A stretch of DNA of 64,000 nucleotides. It comes from Argopecten irradians. Taxonomy: Eukaryota; Mollusca; Bivalvia; Pectinida; Pectinidae. The position numbers were made by a program, and so were the translations under genes. The stretch covers positions 39,329,338-39,393,337 of the forward strand of contig NC_091134.1 of NCBI RefSeq assembly GCF_041381155.1, read 5' to 3'. The number at the start of each line of letters is the position of its first letter. The stretch's first letter is position 1. Below the pieces are notes generated by a model, which was not told where the DNA came from, made no database searches, and saw only the letters and a list, made by a program, of their open reading frames with translations. Shown here piece by piece: positions 24,701 to 36,700 of the stretch.

Positions 24701-27700
24701 GTGTCAAAATGAGTGTATGTAATATACCCCCCTGGTACTAATTTGTTTGGTTATTGTAACTTTGGGTTGATATTTTATGCATTAATTCTCATGCATTTTT
24801 ATCTTTTCTGTGCCAATGTAGGTAATATGCTATTTGTTGCAGGGATATCACAGGGTATTGATTTATGTTTTCAACTAGCATTATGCCATTTAACCAAAGA
24901 CAATCACTTTCAAAATCTGATTAAAATTTAAACTATATCCAAGAAAATGTGTCTGTTTAATTTGCTTTATATCATACATTGCCATGTGTTTGACCTAGGA
25001 CTTTATTGTGTTGTGTATTTTGTATACCAAATAGTGTTATAACTGTTATAGTAATGAACTATGAACCTGTTGACATTTTGTTTGTTCAGGAGGTGTACAC
25101 CCAGGTGATGATGGAAGCTGTACAGCACTCAGATGAGATTTCTTTAGGGCTGATACAGAATGGGGCTATACCAACCGCCACTAAAATACTACAGGATGGG
25201 CCTTGGTAAATTATGTTATGACAAGCTTTTACAATTTGCATTTTGCTCCCTGTCAACAGAACATATCAGCTATTAAGTTTTAGGTTTTAGTGGTGAACCT
25301 TGAGAAAAATGACCGACTTACTGTCAGTACCTATAGCAACTGCAACAATGTCATGTGGGACTTGAGCTTATGATGCAGAGTTGGTTGACTAGTAGTTAAA
25401 ATTCAGATGTACATGTATACCTTAATAGTTTGGCCACCTCATTCTAGAGATGGAGAGTTATTGGAAGCCACAGTAGTTTTAGGTAGAGGGCTCATTGTAG
25501 AGTGTCAAAACACCTTAATGATTGTATGGCAGTATCAGCCAAAAGTTGAACTGTTAGCAGTAGAATGTCAGGATTTAATAGTTGTCTGGCCACCACACCC
25601 TAAAGATGGAGAACTAGTGGTGTAATGTCACAATGGCCTGTAGGTCTCTTACCTTCTACCATCTCATTTATACTTTCTTCTCCTGTCTTACTGACTATGC
25701 ACATTCCATTGATTTATATCTTCCTCACTGCAGTTGTCCCCAGAAGCATGCCTTGGCCCTGCTGTCAGCCCTGACCATGAAGGACTTGGGGATCGCCTTT
25801 ACCATTGATGATGAGGACCTGATGACACTAGTACTACGCTGTATCAAGGAGTCAAAGTGCAGGTACTACTTATTACTGAGTTTATATAAACTTTTCTCTC
25901 AAGCTTAGATAAAATGATGATATAAAGACCACAAAATTGACAATGAAAAATGGCCTTTATAGCCAAGTTATATTGCTATACTCAACACAAGAAAATATCA
26001 ATAAAACCAGAGGAAATTATTATTCTATTGCAAAAACATAATTTAAAAAAAGAAATATTTACACCTATACCAATGAAGCATTGGTGATTAAGAGATAAGC
26101 GGTAACAAGAAGGGTCTCTTATTTATATCAAGTACTTGTATTATTGTAGACATGTATGTGCAGAAGCTGCTTGTGTCCTAGCCAACACCTTTATGACACG
26201 GAGTCGTGGTCGCTGCCGTGACCTGATGGTTCATATCGCTGACTATCTGGTACCAGCCACCATGGAGATAGAACTGTTACAGGCTTACAGTCTAGCTGGG
26301 GACACTCAGAAACTGCCACTGATTAGGAACCGGCACGAACGGGAAACACAGCTGTGGAACGGACTACATACGCTGTGTCGTGTGATGTGTGACATCATAC
26401 GTAGAGAAGGTAGTGATCATACATCAACTGTTACAAAATATGACAGTAGTGGTAGGGCACTGTTTGAACTAGATTGAAGAAATGCCATCAGTATACTGAT
26501 CAAGGTACTGTGTTGTATCCTTGAGCAGGATGATAATTGACTTAGCTGATAATGAGTAGTAAACTGTCAGTGGCTAAATGGCAGCTCAGACTGAATGCTC
26601 CCCAGAGATTTACAACATTGGCTTATTGCAAAAACAAAATCCACTAATACTGATACTATAATTTGGAATTACGTTGATTAGCTCTATTGTGGTGATATCT
26701 GTATGGTTTGTTTTATGTTTCATAGATTTATGGATGTATTCCAGAATGGCCCATTTTAAGATAAGATGTTCAATGCAGTACAAATGATGAACAGTGTTTT
26801 AATGACCTTGCATCTTTGATAGCTAAGGTAGAAGTGGATGATGATGGCTGTCCACAGAAGATTGGCCTGACAGCGTCCACTACCTCTGGTACGCCGTCCC
26901 CGGGAGTGTCCGTCATCAGTCACTGTGTCAGGGTACTCACCAATGTCTGTATCTGGGCTGCTAGTAAATCCAGACATGACTTCTACAAGATAGACCTGCA
27001 TCAGTTCGCACATGTAGAATCACAGAGGTACATGTCCAAATCTTGAAATCACATCACTCTGTATACAGAAGTAAATTAACTTTAGATTCAACGTTTACAT
27101 TTAAGATATAAAGTCATCATCAAAATGAGTTTTGTAAATGAAGTATCCTCAATTTGTCTAATTTTAAGTTTCCGAATAAGGGGAAACCAGATATTCTCAT
27201 AATTCATTCAAGATTTATTTGTGTGCATGGCTATGGTCTAAAAGTATTATAAATGTGGAATTCTGTCCTGTCCTGTATCCTACAAATGACTTGTTGACTT
27301 ACTCATTCGAGATTTACTGTGGGAATAAAGTATTTCTCTATCTCATCATAGCTGAAGGAAAATTATCTTCACTTGCGTTTGAAGGAGCAGGCAGATTATA
27401 ACACATGGCCAACAAATATGGAGGAAAAGTTTATATGCTAGACACCATGAAGCTTTTGAAGGGTGTGAACAATTCTCATGAATTATTTATTCAAAATATT
27501 TTGTCTGCCATATATTTGAATTCCCCTTTACTGTGATAATTGTGTACAGAACTTTGAATATATGTATTAAACAATGTTGTAGGCTGAAGCTGTCCAAACT
27601 GAACAAAGTCCTCACCCATTTTATCTGGGACATCGCAGGACGTCTTATCGCTGTGGTAATGGCCCAGTTCTCCTCCCAGCTGCGTCGTCTGCTTGTTTTG

Positions 27701-30700
27701 GCTGACCTTTTATATGACCCAAAGATGAGAATGAAACAGGACATATCGGGTACTGTGGTTAAAAAAGGCACCAATCAGAGGCTCCTTGTGGAGAGGGCAA
27801 TTTTAAGGAATGGGACTGTGGACCTCTCCCAGATGTTCGTGAGGGCTGAAATTGAACTGATAAAAGTCTGCCTGGATTTCTTCTTATGCATATCTCTGTG
27901 TACCTGTAAAGAGTTTCCAAATCTGCAGAAGCATGCAACTCCACCAGGAAGTGATAATAACAGAAATAATTCTAATAAAGGCACCACAAATGGCCGACCT
28001 CCCAGTAGTAAGTCGGTCAATGGTCGCCCACCTTCTGGTGCAGGCAAGAAGGAAAACGGCTGGGTCAGCAATAACGTGGAAAAATCCGGGTATGTAAAAG
28101 TCTTTTTATTTGTTAGCGTTTCAAAATATTTCATTGTTCTTGACTTCTGTCTTCATGAAATCAAAGAAACTGATCACCAAATAAGTATTGTAGTCTACCA
28201 TTTATTCAAATTCTGTTAAAACATGAGGAAATTCTTCAGTTATATTTCAAATGTGAAATTTATATTGTGCGTCTTATATTCTTTACATAGCTGTTAAATT
28301 ATTTAAATGTGATTTCACCTTAAATTACCCATGAAATTATCTAGAAATGTAAACTTTTACAAAGAAGTTACCAAAGATGACAGGAGATATCTTGGATTTT
28401 GTGTTTTAAAGAAGAAGTTGTTTTGCAGGTTTTGATTTTGTTTTATGTCCTGTTAACAGATAAAAATTATGATTATTGAAGAATATATCAGATTATAAAC
28501 TAACGAGTACCTTCAGCTAGGATTAATTCGATAGTTTGGTATGATCATCATGGTACAGTTAAACATAATGCATTGAACTTACCAAAATTACTAGATTTAC
28601 TGGGGAAAAAAATCATTAACTTAAAATGATTTGAATATTAAATTAGGAAGGAGACCAACACTGATGCTGACAATGAATCAAAGTCGGCTAAACAGAGCAC
28701 GGAGAACGATCAAGGCCTGGCTAGTGAGCGGAGGAATCTCCGAAGATATTTGTACGAGGCTGGTGTATTCTACTGTGTGACGCCACTACTGAGTGCTTCT
28801 GATCATCTATGTCAGGTTTGTACAATACCACATCTCTAATTTTGACATCAAAAGGTGTGTTATGTGTGATTTGAAGTGATATTATAGCTGATCTTCACAA
28901 AAAGATCCAATATTTGCAGCCATCTTGGATGTTTAGAGGTGACCTTGACATTTTCTTCGGAAATTTATCATCTTCTTTGGACCTTGTATTTTCATTTTTT
29001 TAAAATTAAAAATCATTTTATTTTCAGACTTTGCAGAAATTTAAAACCGAATACCTCAGAAATGCTTTGCTTTAAAGTGATCATAGATTACATTATTGTT
29101 ATCACAGAAGAAAATGCTTGATCAAACATTAAATAATATGAGATTAGGCAATAGAGTTTTATGTACAGATTGTTGCATGACAGAGTTTGTGTTTCCTGTT
29201 TGCAGTGCTGGACACCATAGTGTAGGGTATGAATGACCTTGAAATAAGATAAAGGTCAACCTTGTATTCACCATTATGTAGCAACACATGCACCTTTCTT
29301 TTTCAACTTTTTTGTCAGATCAAATACAGAATACATGTTTAAAGAAAAATGAAACAAACATAACAAAATTTGTGTCAATATCGTTATTTAATTGTCAATT
29401 TTAGAATTGAAGTCATAACAACTTTCTATACTTTTAAATTTTCTGTGATTTGTCCATGCATTATGTATTAGGTAAAATATAATTTGTGAAATGAATAAAG
29501 ATTCCATGTGTTTGCTAAAAGTATATAGAGTGATTCTCAAAAATCTAAATAAAAAGTAGTTTAAGAATCGGTATCAGCAATATTAAAAATAATAGTTACA
29601 ACCATGCTTATTTTTGTCAATGCATTGTACATTCTATTGCAATTACAAATTGCAAATATGTATTTCCCAATTCTCTTCATTCAGTTTATCTCCATATGCA
29701 TGCATGGAAAAGTTTCTATTTCACTTAGTATATGCTTTGAACTACTAATATTTTTTGCTAATCAGCTTCCCAGAGGTACTTTGTAAACACATACCAGGGA
29801 ACATGCATGCAATGTGAAATTCCTTTTCTGTCTTCATCAAAGAATGTTCAACATTTCACAATTCATTTCATTCTTTTTTTGTCTACATTTTGTGAGTTTT
29901 TTGTGTGGCTATATATTTATTGCAGTGATTTATCATATTAAATGATGACATTTAAAAGGCACATGTTAGTGATAACCTTGTGATATACAAGCTAAGGTTG
30001 GGGTAAGGATGGTCAGCAACATATCTAAAATTTTCACTTATTTTTTTATCTGCTCAGAACAACATAATTTTTTAGGACAATGTAAATGCAGTTCTAAAGT
30101 AATTTCATTTTCATATTGTCCACTTCGTTATAAACAAAAGGGTCAGTTTTATATACCAGTAAATGATTGACACTTTCAGTCCCAGAAAGATTTGTTTTTG
30201 TTTTTAGAAACTCTATACAGAATACATTCATTGTGTGGGTATAAAGTGAGAATGTTGTTCTATGTAATAATTGCTATTCTGAACAAAATAGAAACAAGAG
30301 ATAATAGCTGTATATTAATTAACACATTAATAATTGGTGTTAATTACTGTAACAGGTCCTTGCCTGTCAGATCCTCAGATGTAACATACAACCCATAGAA
30401 GAGAAGATCCTTTTTCCTTCATCCAAGGCAACTCGAAGAAGGTATGTTAAATGTAACCATCTCTTGATCAAAATGTTTGAGGGTATTTGTTTGCATTGTA
30501 GTCATATTTAAGAACAAGTGATTTAGAGGAAATGCTGATGAAAATTGTCTGTTCAACTTTTGCATAATGTAGAGTTATTTGCCCTTGTAGGTAAATATTG
30601 ATTGTGACATAACACTGACGATATGACGGTATTATATACTGAGAGACACATACCATAACTATCAATACAGATCCATAAGGGGGGATAACTCAGTAATATA

Positions 30701-33700
30701 TTCCTTTATCAGGCCACACTCGGCAGTAAACAGGAAGGATATGGAAAAGAAACTAAACGTCGCCCTCCACCAGATGTCACCAGACTTTGCTGTGATCATT
30801 AAGGAGGCGATAGGTCCTCGGCCTGGGTCAGCGCACCCGGCCTTCAGCGTGTCATCAGGATCGGGCGACACTGACGAGACGATGACGGTCAGCTCCACCT
30901 CGGGAGACGGTATTGATGACCCGGAGACTGCAGCCCGATTGGCTGAGTGTAAGATTATGATTTTTTAAACCTCTTTTCATGACCTAACTAAATTAATTAG
31001 TGAAGTGAGTTCCCCCTCTTTGTCTTCTGTTATGAATCTAAGTACCATATTTACCCTTTATTCAAAGGATCATAATTATGTTCTGTCTACCGAAAGGTAG
31101 TTTTGTAATTCAAAGATTATTGATACATTTGTTTGGCAAATTGATGTTGAAATTTTATCCTAGAATATTCTTCAAGAATCAAAAAGGAGCTAAAAAGGAC
31201 ATATGTAAAATGTATTTTAATATTCATATAAAAACAGGAATATTATTGGATTAGGAATTATTTTGCTCAGTCTTTAAAATATCAGTTGATGATGTATTAT
31301 ATACATTATTGTATAAATATTAAAGGCAATGCATTCATTTAACTCACAATTAAGTTTTTTGACAGTTGTAGAACAGAGTAAGAAAACCGAGAAGATAAAG
31401 AAGTCAGTGGACTTTGGTATACCAGTTACTGGTCTGACCCTTGACCCGCGACAGCCTATGGCTCAGCAGTGTCGCCAGCTGCTGGTCAAGGAGGCTGGAC
31501 ACAGGGTCATTTCAGGGGTGTTCACGGCTCCTAAGGCAAACAGGCGACATCTCATCTCTCTCATCTACGATGTTGTACACTTTGGAGATGTAAGTATAAC
31601 ATCGCTGTACATTTAGATGTACCTGGGTTTATTTAAGATTACTTTTGGAGAAACAAAATCATTTTATGCCAATTATTTTAGACTGTCTTGCTCTTCATCA
31701 AAATACGAAGAACCCCAATATACAACCACATTATGAGTCAACAAATTAGTAACACATACTATATTTACCATTGGAATAAAAGTTGACTATGTAAAACTTT
31801 GAGTCCATGTGTAGTAGCTACATTGCATATAGTTATAGTCATGCAAAATAACAAGCATAGATAATCCCTCAATTTTAGTGCTGATATTCATATCTGAAAA
31901 CAGATGTGTTTATCTCAGATATGATGCTGCTTTGAAAACAAAATTATTAACTTTACAGCATGAACTTCACATGAAGCTTGCAGAGTTTGGCTGTATGCAG
32001 AAATTACTGGATTTCATTAGAGTCAACACTGAGAGTGAGCTTCTGGAGATAATTGGTATGTATTACTAAAGAGAGTGAACTTGAACTTCTAGAGATTATT
32101 GTTATGTATTCCTAGAGATAGTGAACTTCTGGAGATTATTGGTATGTGTTACGAAAGAGAGTGAACTTGAACTTCTAGAGATTATTGTTATGCATTCCTA
32201 GCGATAGTGAAATTCTAGAGATTACTGGAAGGTAATCCTAGCGATAGTGAACTTCTAGAGATTACTGGAAGGTAATTCTAGAGATAGTGAACTTCTAGAG
32301 ATTATTGTTATATATTCCTAGCGATAGAACTTAAGCGATAGTGAACTTCTAGAGATTACTGGAAGGTAATCCTAGCGATAGTGAACTTCTAGAGATTACT
32401 GGAAGGTAATTCTAGAGATAGTGAACTTCTAGAGATTATTGTTAGGGCTGTTCCAGCAAAACATATATGGCACCCAGGGAAGGCACTTTAAAAACTAGTA
32501 TTTGCCATGGTGGGTTCAAAATAAAATCACCTCTGTGCCAGAGTGGCTTTTCAATAAAATCACTTCTTTGGGTGGGTCTATCTGAAGCAATTTTTGAAAT
32601 GAAATGCAAAATTTGTGTTTTATAATGTTGTTGTCAGTCACCCTGACTACAAAATTAACAGTTGAGAATAATTTTAATTTCTGTCAATAATGTGTTGTTT
32701 ATCTTCAATAAAAAACAATCATTTTATTTCATGGGTGTTTTGATATACACGTAATGACAGAATATTTATTTAAAATATTAATATACATTCAAACTTATCA
32801 ATGGTACAGAGAAACAATGGATTAGTTTTGGAAAAATACTGTTGTCATCAACAGATCATTATTTAAATTCACTGGTATTAAGTCGAGGAGATAGTGGCAG
32901 TTCACAAGCTAAAGTGTGAATGTCTAGATGTCTACACTTGCATTACGTTTGTGAAATACTTCTGTATCTTTAGTAGAATTCCGCTGGTTCTGCGAGGATT
33001 GTATCTTTATACAAATTTAGAATAGATGCAGCATATCAAACAATAGTTCACTGCACCACATACTGTGCAATTTTGTCCCGGGACTCTTCAGTGATACTAG
33101 AAATCAAAATATGTAAATCCAAAAAGATGTTGGAGCAAAATAAAAAATTAAATCGCTTCTATACCATAATCTTGTTCACAAAAAAATAGATATGTGTGAG
33201 GGTCAACAAAATTGAAAATCGCTTCTATCGGTGACTCTACAAATTTCAAAGTGCCTTCCCCCCCTACCATATATGTTTTGCTGGAACAGCCCTTATGTAT
33301 TCCTAGCGATAGTGAACTTCTAGAGATTACTGAAAGGTAATCCTAGAGATAGTGAACTTCTAGAGATTATTGGTATGCATTTCTAGAGAGTTAACTTCTG
33401 GAGAATATTGGTATATATTCCTAGAGAGAGTGAACTGCTGGATGTAATTGGTAGGTTATCCTAGAGATTCTGGAGATTATTCTGTCTTTGCATATTAAAA
33501 AGTTAGCTCCATTGCGGGTAGTTATCGATTGTTATGTCATTACTTGGTGAGCGCAATTCACATCGTTTTCTCCTAAAAGTATGACATTATGCTTGTAAAC
33601 ACATGACGTTACAATCAATACCTACCCACAAGGGCAGATAACTCTGTAATATACAAATACGGAATGGGTTTGTAATCCTGAATACAGTGAACTTCAGTGA

Positions 33701-36700
33701 GATTGCATGTATATAGATATCATTCTAGAATAGAGTTAACTTGGAAAATTTTTATTACACCATAGTATTCTCACTACCAGCAGAAGATTAAGACAGTGTA
33801 ATTATTTTGTGTGACTGTAAAGCTATGTGTTTTTGTTTCAAGGGTTAATTATCATCCAGATGTTGATAAAGAGTGACCCCCGCCTTCGGCAGATATTTGA
33901 ACGCCATGGTGGCACGAGGCTGATGATGACCATGATGTCCAAGTACAACAGTGGACCATTGAGGGACGAAATTAAAAACACCATGAGGACAGTGTCCAGT
34001 ACTGGTCAGTATATAGATCATGATAGGTCATTCTAGGTCAATAGAGGTTGTATGTGGTATCTTTCAACATCATTGGAGGAGGGGCAGTATTTGTTCATTG
34101 TTCAACAGACATCACTATCATTAATCACCTAGTATTTCAGTTCTTTGGGTATTTTTGATATACATATTGCCCATGTAGATATAATTTTAAAATAGATAAA
34201 ATAGATAATAGATAATTTGCATTCCCAAAGTGATTCACTTCTACATTAAACTTCAGGGTGTTATTGATATATTACCACTACAGCCTTCCAACTTTGAGTT
34301 TCAAGTTTTCAAATTTTACTGTGGACAGTTGCAATAGTAAAGGTAATAATATACAATAGGTGTTTTTTCTCCAGGTACTGCGATTTTCCTCTGGCATATC
34401 CTAAATGACCCTGGCTGATAATAAGATGTAAAACAAAAACAAACAAACATTTCAATTTCATCCTAGTTTTCTTCACTGGCATTTTGTCTCATGAAATTCG
34501 CCTTTTAACAGGTATCACCGCACAGCCGTCTCGGCCCAAGCCTGTGGATAAGGGGAGACAACCCACAGATGTGTGGGACCAGGTAAGATTTGTTTAAATA
34601 AAGTGATGTATTATCTCATTTGGAGATCAGGACAGTGTTAAAATTACAACTTTTATCTGTTAATTTTTCAATCTTATCATTTTTATGTAATGGTTTAATA
34701 ATTATAAGTTAATGGTTCTTAAAGATTAAGTGCTGTCAATCTTTCATACTGAAAATGGACAGGATATTGGCATGTCAATAACATATTTGAAAATTGATTT
34801 GTATTTCTAATATTCCTGACATTATGATACTTAAACAGTATGGGTACTTCTAGTATGTATAAGCCCAGTATATGCACGATTATAAAATTTTGTCAGATTC
34901 AACTGAGGTGGAAAGATGAAGATAAAGTCAAAACAGTACTACGCAACTGGAGGAGTGATGGAAAGAAATAAAGATGGAGAGACCGGAGAAGTGATGGAAA
35001 GGGATGAAGATGGAGGGACTGCAGAAGTGATAAAAAGAGATAAAGATAAGAGAAACAGAAGAAGGGATGGAAGAGATGAAAACGGAAAAACTTTAGGTAG
35101 CAACATGGAGTATTTTTATTTTTTTCGCTGAAAGTTTATTCTAGACTTTTTGATAATATCCGTCCATACATGGTTTTTTTGTGGTTCTGTAGTAAACTGT
35201 AGAGAACTTGTCAGTGTTTCTCACTATTGATATTGTTTGACTTTGATAGAAAAAAAAGCAATATTTTGCAATATATGTAGTTCAGTTTGATAATAGCTTT
35301 TTATGATATTATGTAATAAATGCACCTTTTAAATCAAAATTATACAATAGTAATGAACAATAGTATTGAACATTCTATTTAATTTGTATATCACTTATTA
35401 ACACCTATTAATTTATTTGTAACATTTCACTTAAGCTAATTTATTATCATTTTTATTTATTTCATACCAATTCAGAAACATTTGTCATATGATTTGATTA
35501 ATTTATTGTATTCCTTTGCTTAAAACTGATGTTGCCAAATCCTTTTCTCAAACAATGATAATAAGGATTATTGTATTTTAATCAGATTGCCTTTGGTTAT
35601 ACCTTGTTCTATATATTCACAGGCAATTTTCATGGTAAAGAATATTTGATTACCAAATTTTAACACCTGTATCTTCATTTATTCATCTTTTCATTTTGTC
35701 TCGATCAGTTTGAATCTACTTTACATTGTTTTTGATGTATTGCATTTAAGTTAACAACAGACTTTTTGCTAATGTATATGTATAATAATTGTTTTTATTA
35801 GCTTAAAAACATTGTACTTAGTATTTGATTTTTTACATGGTAGAAGTTTTGGTATAAAATAAAGCAAACCATTTTGATGTTTCATACACCTGTGAGTTTC
35901 AATTTAAAATGCTTGGATTTGTGCAACCGTGATATAATGTTGTTAGAGTAATTTATTAAGTTTTCAATTTAAAATGATAGATTTGTGCTAAGATAATGTT
36001 GTTAGAGTAATTTAGTGAGTTTGAATTATCTTTATGTGTGAAAATTTTCATTACATCAATTCATGTACTTTAGAAAAAAATCACCCTAATAGATATTGAG
36101 TTTTGATTAAAAAGAAAAAAAGCATTTTCAAAACTCTGACAATTTATTCATGATCTTGTATTATTTCAAAGTACCGATACCCTATTTGAGAATCTCAATT
36201 TTAATGCAATATTGTTTAAAAGGAGCATTTTCTATTGTTTTTGATGGTAATTATATATATTCTGACATCCTGTGGTCCAAGCCATGCAGTCTGATTTTGT
36301 GCCAATAATGTAATGGTGTAATTTTAAGGTATGAATTTTTTATTTGCTTATTTGGATATCCTACCTCTAGTCAGATAACACCTTGATATTAACATCTGCT
36401 AGTTCTTGCCAACTTCAATTGCAATTAATTATCTTTAATATTTTATCTTGAAGTAAAATTAGAAATTCAAACTTTTCAATGGTGGTAATCGGGTAAAGTA
36501 AGTAACTTTTATAACTGAAGAAAAATACAAATTTGTCTGCTCTTGTTTTTTATTGAAAAAAACCCTATTTGTTAGCAATTGAGCATCTTTAAGTTTTCAT
36601 AAAGCATATGATTGGAGACATACATTATGATAATTCTTGTTTGATGATTATATAAAGAAAATTAATGGTGTTGAAATTGCACCTTTTTAGAGGTGGGTGA

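Noticed and set aside
25090-27774. Minus-strand ORFs opposite the armadillo-like exons
   Set aside because: They are shadows of the plus-strand coding exons and have no splice context of their own.
34916-35131. A charged open frame in intron 17 as an additional exon
   Set aside because: It is a purine-rich direct repeat without a matching acceptor and donor, and the flanking exons already join in phase.
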